In this document: in pieces, positions 10,141 through 21,500 of the stretch
How positions within the stretch are numbered: position 1 is the first letter of the stretch
Layout of the letters: each line of letters begins with the position of its first letter
Origin: Apostichopus japonicus
Taxonomy: Eukaryota; Echinodermata; Holothuroidea; Aspidochirotida; Stichopodidae
Direction: 5' to 3'
Length of the DNA stretch: 61,000 bases
Assembly: GCF_037975245.1 (NCBI RefSeq)
Contig: NC_092569.1
Span: 12,337,501-12,398,500 of the forward strand
The notes under the pieces: model-generated
The model's input: only the letters and a program-made list of their open reading frames with translations
What the model was told of the DNA's origin: nothing
The model's database searches: none
Made by a program: the position numbers and the translations under genes

Positions 10141-11245
10141 AATTTTCCAACTATCGTAATTTTTACCAAGATTGGGGGGGGGGTGAGACACCCCCCACAC
10201 CCCCCTCTAGCGACGTCCCTGGCTGCGGCAGGGGGATTTGTATCACATTCTTTGTGATATGTAGTTATTTCGGTGTAACAATTCTTTGCCATCGTTTGTA
10301 AACATGTCTGGAATTAGAAGGCTTACTGAACATTCATTTATGAATGTTCATAATATGTGAATACCAGTCCGTAGTTTATGCTTTACGTCAGTGGCTGTAC
10401 GATATGGAGTTTAAGCCTGCACTAGCTTAATGGGTCATGAAACCTGTAGATTACTATGTTACTTGAGGATTGGTAGTAGCAATGTTCTTCTGATTGGGCA
10501 TCTGATCGGCAACGGGGAGTTTTGAATTGTAAATATTAATTTCGCATGCCTCCTGCACATAAGGGATCAACGGCATATGTATACTTGAAACAACCTTTAT
10601 GATACACATGATGCAGGAGTCACGAAAGAGGCTGTGGCACTTGGGTAATTTGAGAGATTATACACACTGTGTCCTCCTATCCCGACAACTAAGTTATAGC
10701 AACTAGGTTATGTTTCCAAATTCCAAACATTGGCAGTTCCTCCACTTTGTTATGTCTTTCTTAGTAATTGAATTGGATCGGTGAGGGGGTGGGTGGGTTT
10801 GGTTTGTGTTGATAGGTAGGGGAGGGGGACGACCGAGAACGAGTTTTGACCAGAAAGGGATTTAATAACCATCCTCTATCTCCATTATTTGACTTACATG
10901 TTACGTCATATCCTTTACCCGACTTCCACGAATTAGCTTTCCTGTCTTTTAATGGAAAAAATTCTACCAGTGGAAAGCTTAAGACTGCATGGTGTTTGTT
11001 ATAATTTCTCAACATGTGTTACATTTATGACCAGTCACTAATTAGAATTAACTACAAATTATTTTTAATTAACTACAAACTCCAGACCTGCTTCTACGCG
11101 TCAGCAGCCTCAGAAACCTATCTTTGAAGCAACAAGTATCTCTGTCCGTATCAGCCGCACAGGTTGTCACGTTCACGGTAGCATATGCCAATTAAAAGCC
11201 CAATTGACCAACAGTGATTAAGTAATGTGTTCTCTAACTCTTGAT

Positions 11246-11598
11246 CAGGGGTGGACAACCTTTTTGAATGAATGGGCCAGATATTAGGAGTGGAAAGTTG
11301 ACCGGGCCGCACCTAACCAACGACCTGCTGTTGATTTCAAACCTTTGATTCCGAGGACTTTCAAGCAATAGGTGTGTGTACTTAATCTGTATTCACAATG
11401 TCAATACAGTACAGTTGATAATTAATGGGGAAAATAGCATCATAATAGCAACATTAGTGCCGATAAATTCTAAGCAGCTAGCTGTTTTTTTTGTGATGAT
11501 GTAAAATAGATTGATTTCTTTTTCTTTTTCTTGAGATATCTCACGGGCCGAAAAAAAATCACAGGCAGGCCGCATGTGTTGTACGTTGCCCACCCCAG
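11246..11598. mobile_element. hAT-type MITE (left copy)
   Basis: The left terminus is CAGGGGTGGACAACC and the right terminus in reverse complement is CTGGGGTGGGCAAC. They are flanked by 8-bp target copies CTCTTGAT and CTCTGGAT. Ends of the form CAGGGGTGGGCAACC with 8-bp duplications are typical of hAT non-autonomous elements. No ORF of note. Confidence 0.82.
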
Positions 11599-12205
11599 CT
11601 CTGGATAGCTGACGAGTTGGTCATTCATAGCACCATCAATTTTTGCTAGCAATATCTATAATTTATCTTAGTATCCACACTAGTTCTCATCTTTGTATAT
11701 TGTGTGTCCATTCATCGTCGATAATTGGGGGGACTTCATCGTTTTATTTCACATATCAAGTATAACCGGACTCATTCAATCTAACTTTAGTTTGGATCCT
11801 CAACTTCGTACCTTCAAGCGATGAAATATCAACGCCAGCCTATTCCTACTAGAGTGTTGAACTACTCAGCTTAGGCTAAACAGCGGCAGACATTTTATCT
11901 AAAGATGTAGCTAGCTATAATTCGCGATAACATATCTCTTCATATCTGCATTTTATCCGGTTCGTAAGTTAGCTAGTCCTTGTTACATTTTATCTGTGGA
12001 TACTACTATACTTAGTGGACTTAAAAGTTACTGCAGAGGATTTGGTACTGGGGGATCTCTTAAAACTCACTAATCGATCACATATTCATAGACAGCGCCA
12101 TCTTTTTGAGAAAGCTCGTTGTGCTATACATTCATACCAATAGTAATTTGGCGAATTACCGCCATTCTAATTTCTCGTTTGTGAACAGGTAGAGTAACCA
12201 GATGT

Positions 12206-13365
12206 TTCATCTGCGGGCTGAGGGGGAGGGAGACAAAGAGTTTCAATGGGTGGGGGAGGCAAGTTTTGCGCTCTACAAGTTTGGTCATTTTAGGTACTTT
12301 TGCAGTATGCCCCATTCCCGAACACTTGAAACCATGGTAACGGTACCGTTAGGAATGTTTCTTTACCCAAATTGAACAGTTTATTCCTGAGTTCCATCAG
12401 CTAAATTGTTGAAGACATAGTGCAAATAAAAATATGAACTTGGTATATTGTAGGGAAGTCAACCGCGTAGCCAGGATTTGTTCTTAGGGACTCGGTGAAG
12501 CGGATTCAATTTATTGACCTGTCAACGAATACGCTTTGCGCTATCTGCGTGGGGTCCGGGGCCGCGATAGGCGAGAGGTCCAGGGGCGAAGCCCTTGGAA
12601 GCTATGTTGAATTTTAGAGGCTACAGAGCTTTCAAAAGTTATTCAATCGGCCGAGATTTTAGCAATATAAATTTAGATTAAAATGTTCAAAATACTGCAC
12701 ATGATTAGCCTAATATTGATTTGTTGGGTAGAAATGATTCATGTACAGGTAATAACTCACTCAAACTAGATGCTCATTCTGGGTTGCCTAGTCAAATCCG
12801 TGGCACTGTGGCAGTTGCCAGTAATACAAACCAAACGGGCTCGTAGAGATAACAGAAAGCATAATGATATGATAATACTTAACTTGAGACGCAATTGGCT
12901 GGTATTTGTTTGAGAATCCCCGTCAATTACGGATTAACGTCAACCGCGATCTGCAGGTTTAACTGAGCCTTTAAATGAATTTTGAAATTTTTCGTCCAAT
13001 ATTTTTGTATTGCTCACCAATGTCATTTTTGGGCAAGTGGGTTACTGATATTCAATGAGCTGCCGCTTCAGTTCCTGAGCCAATTGGGAACGTCTCCACA
13101 ATGACAGAACCCAGGTCCTCCCAAGTACCCACCACCACTCCCGCTCAGCTCGTATACACAACCGATAGCCGTATGTGTTTTTTGTTTTATTTGTCTTTGT
13201 AACCGAGGGCCTCGGGGAAGATATATAGCTCTGGCTTACCGAATCACCCTCAATACAATAAAGTTTAAATAAAATAAATAAAACAGTTATTGTGGCAGAT
13301 GTGCATGTCTGGCCTATACCAGCTACACGTCATCTAGCACATTGCCCTGGTATATCAGTTACGGA
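12206..13365. other. Intergenic stretch with decayed repeats
   Basis: The segment around 12463-12600 begins CGCGTAGCCAGGATTTG, like the ends of the CGTAGC-type elements elsewhere in the window. Positions 13170-13285 read like a non-LTR retrotransposon 3' end on the plus strand: a T-rich segment, CTCGGGGAAGATA, then AATAAA-type repeats at 13260-13285. No gene is recognised. Confidence 0.45.
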
Positions 13366-13367
13366 TA

Positions 13368-13680
13368 TGGTAGGCCATACGGGAAATAATTGCTTATTTA
13401 CTATTGTTTTCAATAACAGTGCGTATTACACTATAGCGCAACTAAAGTTGCAGTTCCAACTAAGCAAAGATGGTCTATTTCATGCCGGTATTAATTATAT
13501 TTCATGCCGGTATGAATTATATTTAATGACGGTATTGATTCTATTTAATAATGGCGTTTGAAGCTGCATATGAAGCTGATAGATTGAGAATTAATGCCGG
13601 TATTAAATAGAATGAATACCGGTAATAATATTAATTCCTGCGGACCTTAAATCAGCAATTATTTCCCGTATGGCCTACCA
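13368..13680. mobile_element. Palindromic MITE, 313 bp, TA target site
   Basis: The left terminus TGGTAGGCCATACGGGAAAT continues ...AATTGCT and matches the reverse complement of the right end over 27 bases without mismatch. TA lies on each side (13366-13367 and 13681-13682). The interior consists of inverted ATGCCGGTATTAATT-like segments. TA duplication suggests mobilisation by a Tc1/mariner/pogo-class transposase. Confidence 0.85.
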
Positions 13681-13739
13681 TATGGCCTGTATGGCCCACC
13701 GGAAGTTCTACGGCCATTCCTAGAAGTGGTCAGTCTACC

Positions 13740-14165
13740 CTCATCCCTACCTCAATCCCTAAATCTACGGCTGCATCCATCATTATCAATAGCCCATCTA
13801 TAGACTCATTAATACAAACGAGTCATCAATCAAGAGAAAGAATTACAGCGTGATTGACACCAGTCCTCTTATGAAAAGGGATATGAAGAAAGAAACTCAA
13901 GCAGAATATGGTTTCCTTGAAAGTTATTATTGAAATAACTAACAGCAAGAAGTACAGAATATGCGAGAAGAGTTAAAATAGAAAGTTAGAAACTAAAACC
14001 GGAGTAAATGAACAGAAAAGACTTAACAGAAACAGAAGCTAGCTGGAGTATCTTTGTTCTTTGAGCTCGTCATGTCAGCTATACAGCTATCCAGCTGTAC
14101 ATGTATAAGTTCTACAGCATATAGCATATATATGCTACACAGCTATACTTATATATCAGCTATAC

Positions 14166-14199
<34 letters not shown>

Positions 14200-14803
14200 C
14201 AGCTATACAGCAACCATACACAGAACTACAACAGAACACATGTGTGAATATCAAGTAACACAACGATTCTTCACCAGACGACATTGAATGCTAACAGCAA
14301 GTCGATACATGTTATTGGCTTGTTTGTGACATACACCTGGTCAGTTTATTTACGTATGTCAGATGACTATGAACAGTTAGTAGAGTGGACTGATTCCTTT
14401 GCATGTGATACTCTCCAGGAGCGCACAAAACAAGTCGGTACAAAGAGGCCAGAAATCATCAAAAGGAACAATTCTGACAATTCTCCACACAAAAGACTTG
14501 TGCAGAACTTTGAGTCAAATGCGAAGAATCCAGCTAAATAGACATTAACTAGGTACAATAGAAAGTCATCAAAACAAACAAGTGGCAGTTAGAATCCTAA
14601 AAAAGGAAAATGATGATGATTCTTTTTTAGAAATCAACAGCTGTTGAAAAACGGTGACTAAATTATGTCTCGTATTTGGAGAATCCCATGACGAAGATTG
14701 GTTCATGTGTGAACGCCGCAAGGAATGGGCTCATGAAGAATGTGTAGACATTACTGATCCACAATTGTGTTATTGCAACAATTGCTTTGACTTTGGTAAC
14801 TGA
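13740..14803 (+). pseudogene. Decayed pogo/Tigger-like transposase C-terminus
   Basis: The best-preserved part is 14660-14803, ending in a stop, with GESHDEDWFMCERRKEWAHEE followed by CVDITDPQLCYCNNC. This looks like the Cys-rich zinc finger at the C-terminus of Tigger/jerky-type DDE transposases, but the expected second Cys is Phe (CLVF) and another is Arg (CERR). Upstream, 13850-13910 has traces of the Ser/Lys-rich region (TSPLMKRDMKKETQAEYGF). An 85-codon open frame at 14284-14541 lies between, without recognised similarity. It is not functional. Confidence 0.5.
14164..14200. repeat. (AT)n microsatellite
   Basis: A run of TATA repeats inside the decayed transposase region, flanked by several AGCTATAC repeats. 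Confidence 0.85.
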
Positions 14804-15565
14804 AAGTTGGAGAAGAGCATGAGGTGGAAATTTGTCCTGTGTCTTAATAGAGAATCACTGCTTATGATAACGTACCCACAATGCGCTTAATAGATCAGGC
14901 ATGTGCACATAGGCCTATCATTTCGAACGCTACTGTAGGTCACTCTTATTTGCCTATAGTTGCTTGATTTATTGTTGTTCGAGATATTTTCACGTTATCT
15001 TTTGCATGCTTCATAAGTTATTCCCCACAAATGGAATGTTTCTGTTAGCCAACATTGAGGTGCCAATCTGTGAGGCTTAAACCTAATTTGGTATTTAAGA
15101 TAACAGGGTCAGTAGCCTATCACGCAAACTGTACTATCCATCATAGTATAGGTTAATCCTTTAATTTTTGATAATCAGCCTGCAAGTTTTGTTGGTGGTG
15201 TCGGCACGTGGGAAATGGGGCTAGGCGCATGTCCAAAAAGAAGTTTTACCCCGGACTTTTACTTATTATTTTGTAATAGGCTAACTTTCGCCTACAACTA
15301 TGTTTAATGATCGTTCACGTCATACTGTCGCAGATGTTCGTCAAAAATTTATGAGTGACGTCACGAATCTTGATGTCAGAGAAAGGTATTGTGCGTCTCA
15401 GGAAATATCTAAAACCATACAGCTTACGTGACGGCTCCGCCCCTTTAAAAACCTTAAATCATTCAAAGGTACATTGTCTAAAAGATATATAACACCTAAT
15501 GTGTGTTGTTTCTAATGGCAACATCATAACATATACCTCTTTCACGATTTGTGTTTAGTTTATAA
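14804..15565. other. 3' flank of the lysozyme gene; no gene seen
   Basis: This is non-coding sequence between the transposase remnant and the lysozyme stop codon. I saw no convincing repeat or polyadenylation signal close to the stop. Confidence 0.4.
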
Positions 15566-18500
15566 TTATGTTTTGTTATTAAGTTGCGGTTTGTTCAGTT
15601 TTGTTGTATCGTCAGGTGTAACGCCTATGTCAAGACATTTCTTCACTTCCAACCAATATTTCTCAGTTGCTGGGTTCTTGAACCCATTTGGTCCGCCGTT
15701 GTGTATCCGCGCAAAATCCTCACAGGTAGGATTATGCTCTAGACGGGCAAATGTTGCGTACCGTGCCATATAACCCTGTACAGCCCGTTCACTGCAGTCA
15801 AAGGTCGCTGAACAATTCTGCCAATCTGTGGATGGAAATAGCAACTTAAAATTGTTTATTGTACAATTTGTTAATATTTAAGTAAACTATTGATTATTAA
15901 AACAACATACAGACATATATCGCCCGGTGTAATTTTTGGATACTTATCTGAAGCACAAGTAAGCCAAATTGTCGGTATAGTTACAGAGGGAGGGGTGGGT
16001 AGGTGGGGGTGAGATACCCGAAAGAACAACCGGAGGTTCTAAGCGTTTCAAGTATTCGCAGATGACTCGGACTTCACAGTACACACTACAGCGTGTATAT
16101 GTACTAGATGTATTGTTGAATTGAGTGAGTTGCGTGCTTTTGTCATTTACTAACAGTTACTATACCATTGCGACCGTGTTCTACTTTATATCAATATTGT
16201 TGCATGCTTATTCATGAAAATGAATGTAATAAATCATCCTCTTCCCTAGCTCTACACCCTACATTAAGTCATATCATTGATATCGTGGTAAATCGTATAT
16301 ATTATGATGTGAAAATAATCATCATTTCGCACGGAGTCAACGACCAACATCGCCATTCACTATATATCACGATTATTGTGAAGATCACGCGTCATAAGCA
16401 TGATCAACGAGTGATGTAATGGAAATCATTTCCACGATAACGAATAACAGCATCAATGCAAATGCAAGTTTACACTCAACCAATCATGATCATTGGCAAC
16501 AATGATGGTTTACGGCAAAGATCAACTTCACATCCACAAGTATTATCAATATCATCCTTTTGATCACGCGTCACAGGCATGATGTTAATAGGCCCTATTT
16601 TGCCCTATATTTCATGATTATTACCATGATCTATAACATCACAAGTTTGGTGGCCAAAACCACAGGTATTATTAGTATATCCAAACAAATTGGTGGCGAC
16701 ATATATGACAAGCATGATAGTAAATTATGAAACCCGAATCATTGTCAACAATATCAAATATCATTACGACATGTATCGTTATATTAAATGTGAAATTGTC
16801 GTGATCACGCGTCACATACATGACTAGATCATGAGCGACCATACGATAAACAACATTTGATACAACCGGCCACAGTTACGACCATGCATATCCTATCATA
16901 CAAACATGTAAGGCAATTGAACATGTGCAGAAGGGTTTCGATACGTACCTCCATCCAGACTACCTCCCTTCAGCCTAGCATCCTGCCAGTAGCCTAGTTT
17001 CATTTGGTAAGGACCACATGACAGTGATCCTACATCCATATGACACAGTGGGGAAGGTATAGTGCAAGTGGACTCTACAAAACAGATGCACTTTAGGCAA
17101 TCAGAAGGAACTTGTCCAGACGCTACAGAATGTAAGACAAAACAGTTATATTCGTTAAAACAAGGTTAATAATTTCAACTTGCAACTGAAATATACTAAA
17201 GGGCACTCCATTTTATATAGCAGGTGTGTTTCTCCTCTAAACACGTCGATCCCGATCTAAAATTTCTAAGAATAAAATGGCTAAGCGATACCTTCTACTA
17301 TTCTGATGCCTTCATTCAATGATCTCTACTTGACCTCTGCTAGATCATGTCTGTTACTATCAACTTTAAGAACGAGCCGATGGAATACACTCATAAAGTG
17401 TTATGTAACAGGTGGGTATTTTTCGAGTTTTTTCCACACTCGTATCTATGAGTTTGTCTAACCTTGGCTCCTAGGAGCAAGACGGCGTACCAGGTCATGT
17501 TCCCGGGTCCTCTGCATGGGAAAATTGTGACATAAATGCTGGCTCGGTTGAGCAGACGATATGCCTTTCTAATGATGATGGGGTCTAGACTTCCGCAATG
17601 CTAGTTTCTCCTGAGAGAGATAACGCTGCTTAGGGTTACATCTACTCACAGTCTACAATGTCCATCTTGGCGTCTGTGGAAATTTATTTGACCTAGCAGG
17701 CCCTCTCACCTTCATACTTCACCATTTGAAAAAAAAAATGGCCTTTGCCCAATGAGCTATCCAAACACGTCACCTGTCAATGACTTTTATTGCCTGGCCA
17801 TGCTGTTGCCATTCTAAATAGGGTGCGTAGGGGGCTATTATAAAAAAAATATGGGCGACAGAGATTCATTTAATTGGCTGTCAAGGGTGCTGCAACTGAC
17901 ACTGGTCTCTTGAGTGAGGATCTGAGGGAGCTATTCATGAAAAGAACACAGGATGCTAGATCATTGTTAGGTGCGTCAAATATTGCTTCAGAGTTAAAAT
18001 CTATCTTTACATTATCATCAACGTAAAACATGGGGAACGATTAAAAGGAAGCTTGCGGGCAACTAGGAGTGCAACTTTTGTGCTGGCAGACAAAGAAATT
18101 CTGGCCGAATCATTTTTTTTGGGCAACCGCTCCCAAGGCTTCTAGCTTCTTCCGCTGAAGAGGCGTCGTCCAAAGCAGCAGCAGAAGCTTTAAGAACCAG
18201 AACAAAGACAGCAGCGTTTAGTGGTAAGTTCTTTTCAGTGTCGTTTAGGGACAACTTTTGTTTAAAGGCTTGGCAAGAACTTACAAGCGATACTTGGGTT
18301 CTCCAGGTTGTTAACTTTCTTCCACCTTACGAACATTAATATCCCAATTTTATAGTCAGTAAATAGAAAGCCAAAGTCCATATGCAGAGATTCAAGCTCT
18401 CATCCTAAAGAAGGCAGTAGAGTTGGTTCCCCAAACGAACTCACACAGATAATTTCTAAGCACACTGTTTGTGGTTCCCAAGATTCCATTTGCCGAAGAG

Positions 18501-21500
18501 GACAGAGCCTTCCTTCGGTTTCTTTGGAAGGTGGAAAACTTCCAGTACTACACCCTGCCCTTCGGTCTATGGTTATCCCCGTTTCTTTTCACAAAGTTAC
18601 AATAGGAAGTTCATGTCAGGCCATCGGCGACTGCAAGGAGTAAGCCTCTTTGTCTACCTAGACAATGTTCCTGTTTCTATATCGGTCCCATGTAAGGTTA
18701 AGGGATGAAATGAACTTCCAGTTGGCGAGCCTAGCATTCATGGTAAATCTGAAGTAGTCTGTCTTCACTATAAGCAGAAATATAGTATTCCTGGGTGTAG
18801 AAAAAGATTCCATTAACTTTCTGAATTCCCTTCCACAGATCAAACTGAAGGGTATCAAGAAAGATTGTCAGAATTTGTTCAACTGCAAGCTATCAATGGC
18901 TCATGTGAGATATCTCCAAATGGCATCGAATGTATAGCAATTCACAAGCCTCAAGGTTTCAAGGCTTCAGCTTACCTTATAACAAAGGCCCATTAAGAGT
19001 TGAAATGGTGGATAGAAGAAAGCCATACCCAAAATGGTGCTTCGATCCAAACTATAACCAGATATGATGATTCAAACAGACTCGTCAAAGTCAGGTTGAG
19101 AGCCGTTTGTGGTATGCAACAAACAGGGGCCTTTGGTCCCAAGAAGAGAAAACATTGGCATATAAATGCACTAGAGTTACAAGCAGTGTTCCTAGGTCTC
19201 CCAGTGTTTCTCAAAAGCAATATTCAACCTAAAGATTCCAATACAAGTCTGATAATACCTCCACACTCAGTTTTAAACAAACATGGTGGAACAAAAAGAG
19301 GGGACATTCAGTTTGCTGCACAGCAGATTTGGGGGTTTTGTCAAAAGCATCGGCTGACACTCACATGAGAGCACACATCAGGCAAATTGAAGGAAGAGGC
19401 CGACTTTCTGTCTCGCCATTGGGAAGGCTAGTGGTTTGAAAAGTTTAATTTGTACCTGCCATAAGAATTGGAATGGTGTAAAGGTAACAAACATTATATA
19501 ACAGATCCCAACGCACCCACTCTATTTGTGAATATTATATGTTTTCTTTTTAATTATTATTATTTCCCTTTTTCATTGAATTACAGGAACAATCCTGAGG
19601 GTTTGAAGAATAGGATGCAGTGGAAGATGTTCCCTTTGCATGGTTGTGTGATTGAGACTTTGCTTGAATTTGCATTTTTAAATTTATCTTTCTGGGCATA
19701 TTATGAAAAAAAAAATTCTCCACTTTTTACATCTTTGCTCTTTTATATTATAGCTCACAAAAAGAAAGAGAAAAACTTTTTATTCAGGTGTTGAAGCTTT
19801 AAATGTTTCTGTCTTCTCTTTGATCAACCTGTTACATAACCCTTTTAAGTGTATTATATCGGGTCGTTCTTAAAGTCGATAGTAACATACATAGCCAACA
19901 TAGCTCAAGTAGAGGTCATTGACTGAAGGCATCAGCCTAGTAGAAGGTATTGCTTACCCTTTTTGTTTTGGCCGGAATTTTAACGAGATCGACGTGTTTA
20001 GAGGTCAAACACACCTGTAGTATGATTCCAATGTTAATGACAGGTACAAAGTACCTTGTCTAAATTGGAAATTATACTAGACAGTTTTATTTGTCTCCGT
20101 TTGGTGTAGCCTCATTTGTAAAAATCTAGACCAGAACAAATGTACGACTATCGACTTAATAGTTAACTTTAACTTGACATAATTTGCAACATTATATAGA
20201 CACTATACTGGGACATCGGTCAGCGAAGCGAAAACAAGTGGTCTACATCGCTTATTGAAAAAAAGCAACTGAGACGCGGGCGGCGGAGCCGGGGGCCACA
20301 GGGGTCACTTGCCCCCCACTTTTCCTCAGGTTAAAATGTGCCCTTTTTTACATAAAAATTGAGGTGTCTCAAGTTAGCAAGAGGCCAGGGAACCAGAAGG
20401 AACACTCGGGAAGAGCCGTTTCCGGCCATCTGAGTGGTTTGTAAAACCAACAGTTTTATAGTACGCTCCGCGCCAACTGATGGTGGCGCTCCCCTCAGAT
20501 AGTCGTGCATACAGCTTTGCAAATCCTGACTACGCCCGTGACTTTTAATGAATTTCTGTGGGTCAAACTCAAACCTAGTTGGAATGGAAAAAAATTGTTA
20601 AGATATTAACAAGAAAAAAACTCTAATTCGGAAGATTCCTACATTAGCGACTAGCATGATTTCAACTCATTTTGTCAAAAAAGAGAACTTGTGCCTTGTT
20701 TCCCAATTTGCACATTGGATATTGCAGTGCTAGTATGCATATTTTCCTTTAGTGGGGGGGGGGGGAGGGGGCGTTGATGGAGTGATGTGTACATACACAA
20801 ATAAGATAAAACAATAAGAGTTATAAAGGGTACTAAATATAAGGCTGCATCAGTCCCATCGAATTTCTGCAAAGTGCCCTTTGATGTCGGTGCCCCCCTC
20901 CCAGATTAAAAGTGCTTCCGCCGCCCTTGAATTGAGAAGTTGTTATTTGTCTTAATTTATATTTCCTCATATGGAACAATGTGAGGATCCCTACATTTTC
21001 CCACGAGATGCTGAAAGACTCAACAGATATGTCGATGCCAGACTATGAGTACTTATGGTCCACTGCAAGTAACCAAAATACTCGATTGTTACATCTACTG
21101 ATTTACGGATGGAGTTTTTGGTATTTGTTATGATCATTATTTGGCTTTTAAATAATCATTTTCATAATGATGTCATTATAACAAGCATATCAAGAAAAAT
21201 AAAACACAATTTGTAGTTTACTTTTTTACGTTTTACTTATTTATGTATTTAGGATATGTCTGTGGTAAAGTCCTAAGGGGCGACAATGGACGAAAGCATG
21301 AAGGTACCCCCCCCCCCCAAAAAAAAATGCAACGAAATGCAACAAACAGTAATTCGATGGATACTTTTTAAGAAAAACCTGGGCAAGAAAACCAAACTAG
21401 CGAACGACTGATCCGCTGTCAACCCAAGTCCCCTTGCATCGGGACTGTGACTGTGTGATCATCGTCTGGTGTGTATCACCATTCCCCTCGAAAGGGAACA

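Larger units (their letters stand above)
9007..10222. mobile_element. TIR transposon, 1.2 kb, private to the left copy
   Basis: The left end is CCAGGGACGTAGCTA, and the right end in reverse complement is CCAGGGACGTCGCTAG. CTGCGG occurs immediately outside both ends (9001-9006 and 10223-10228) as a target-site duplication. The right duplicate has an uninterrupted site (TGTGACGCTGCAGGGG near 58580), so insertion followed the duplication. No transposase is seen. Poly-G/poly-C tracts lie just inside the ends. A second element of similar termini is nested at 9332-9766. Confidence 0.82.
1..12205. repeat. Segmental duplication, left copy
   Basis: Base 1 aligns with base 50782, and near-identity runs in the same order and orientation to 12205 (matching 60555). 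After that the sequences become unrelated (the left copy continues TTTCATCTG, the right copy AGACTGGTT). The left edge is outside the window. This copy is longer because it carries private insertions: a Penelope-like element at about 1908-4170 and a nested TIR pair at 9007-10222. About 440 bp near 8463-8905 is also absent from the right copy, and the 56-bp array is shorter here. Exons, the exon-1 flank, a LINE fragment and a hAT MITE are shared, so those predate the duplication. An assembly artefact from unmerged haplotypes is an alternative. Confidence 0.93.

Noticed and set aside
14054-14287. Plus-strand frame with Ser/Tyr/Ile-rich repeats
   Set aside because: It is dominated by an AT microsatellite and AGCTATAC repeats.
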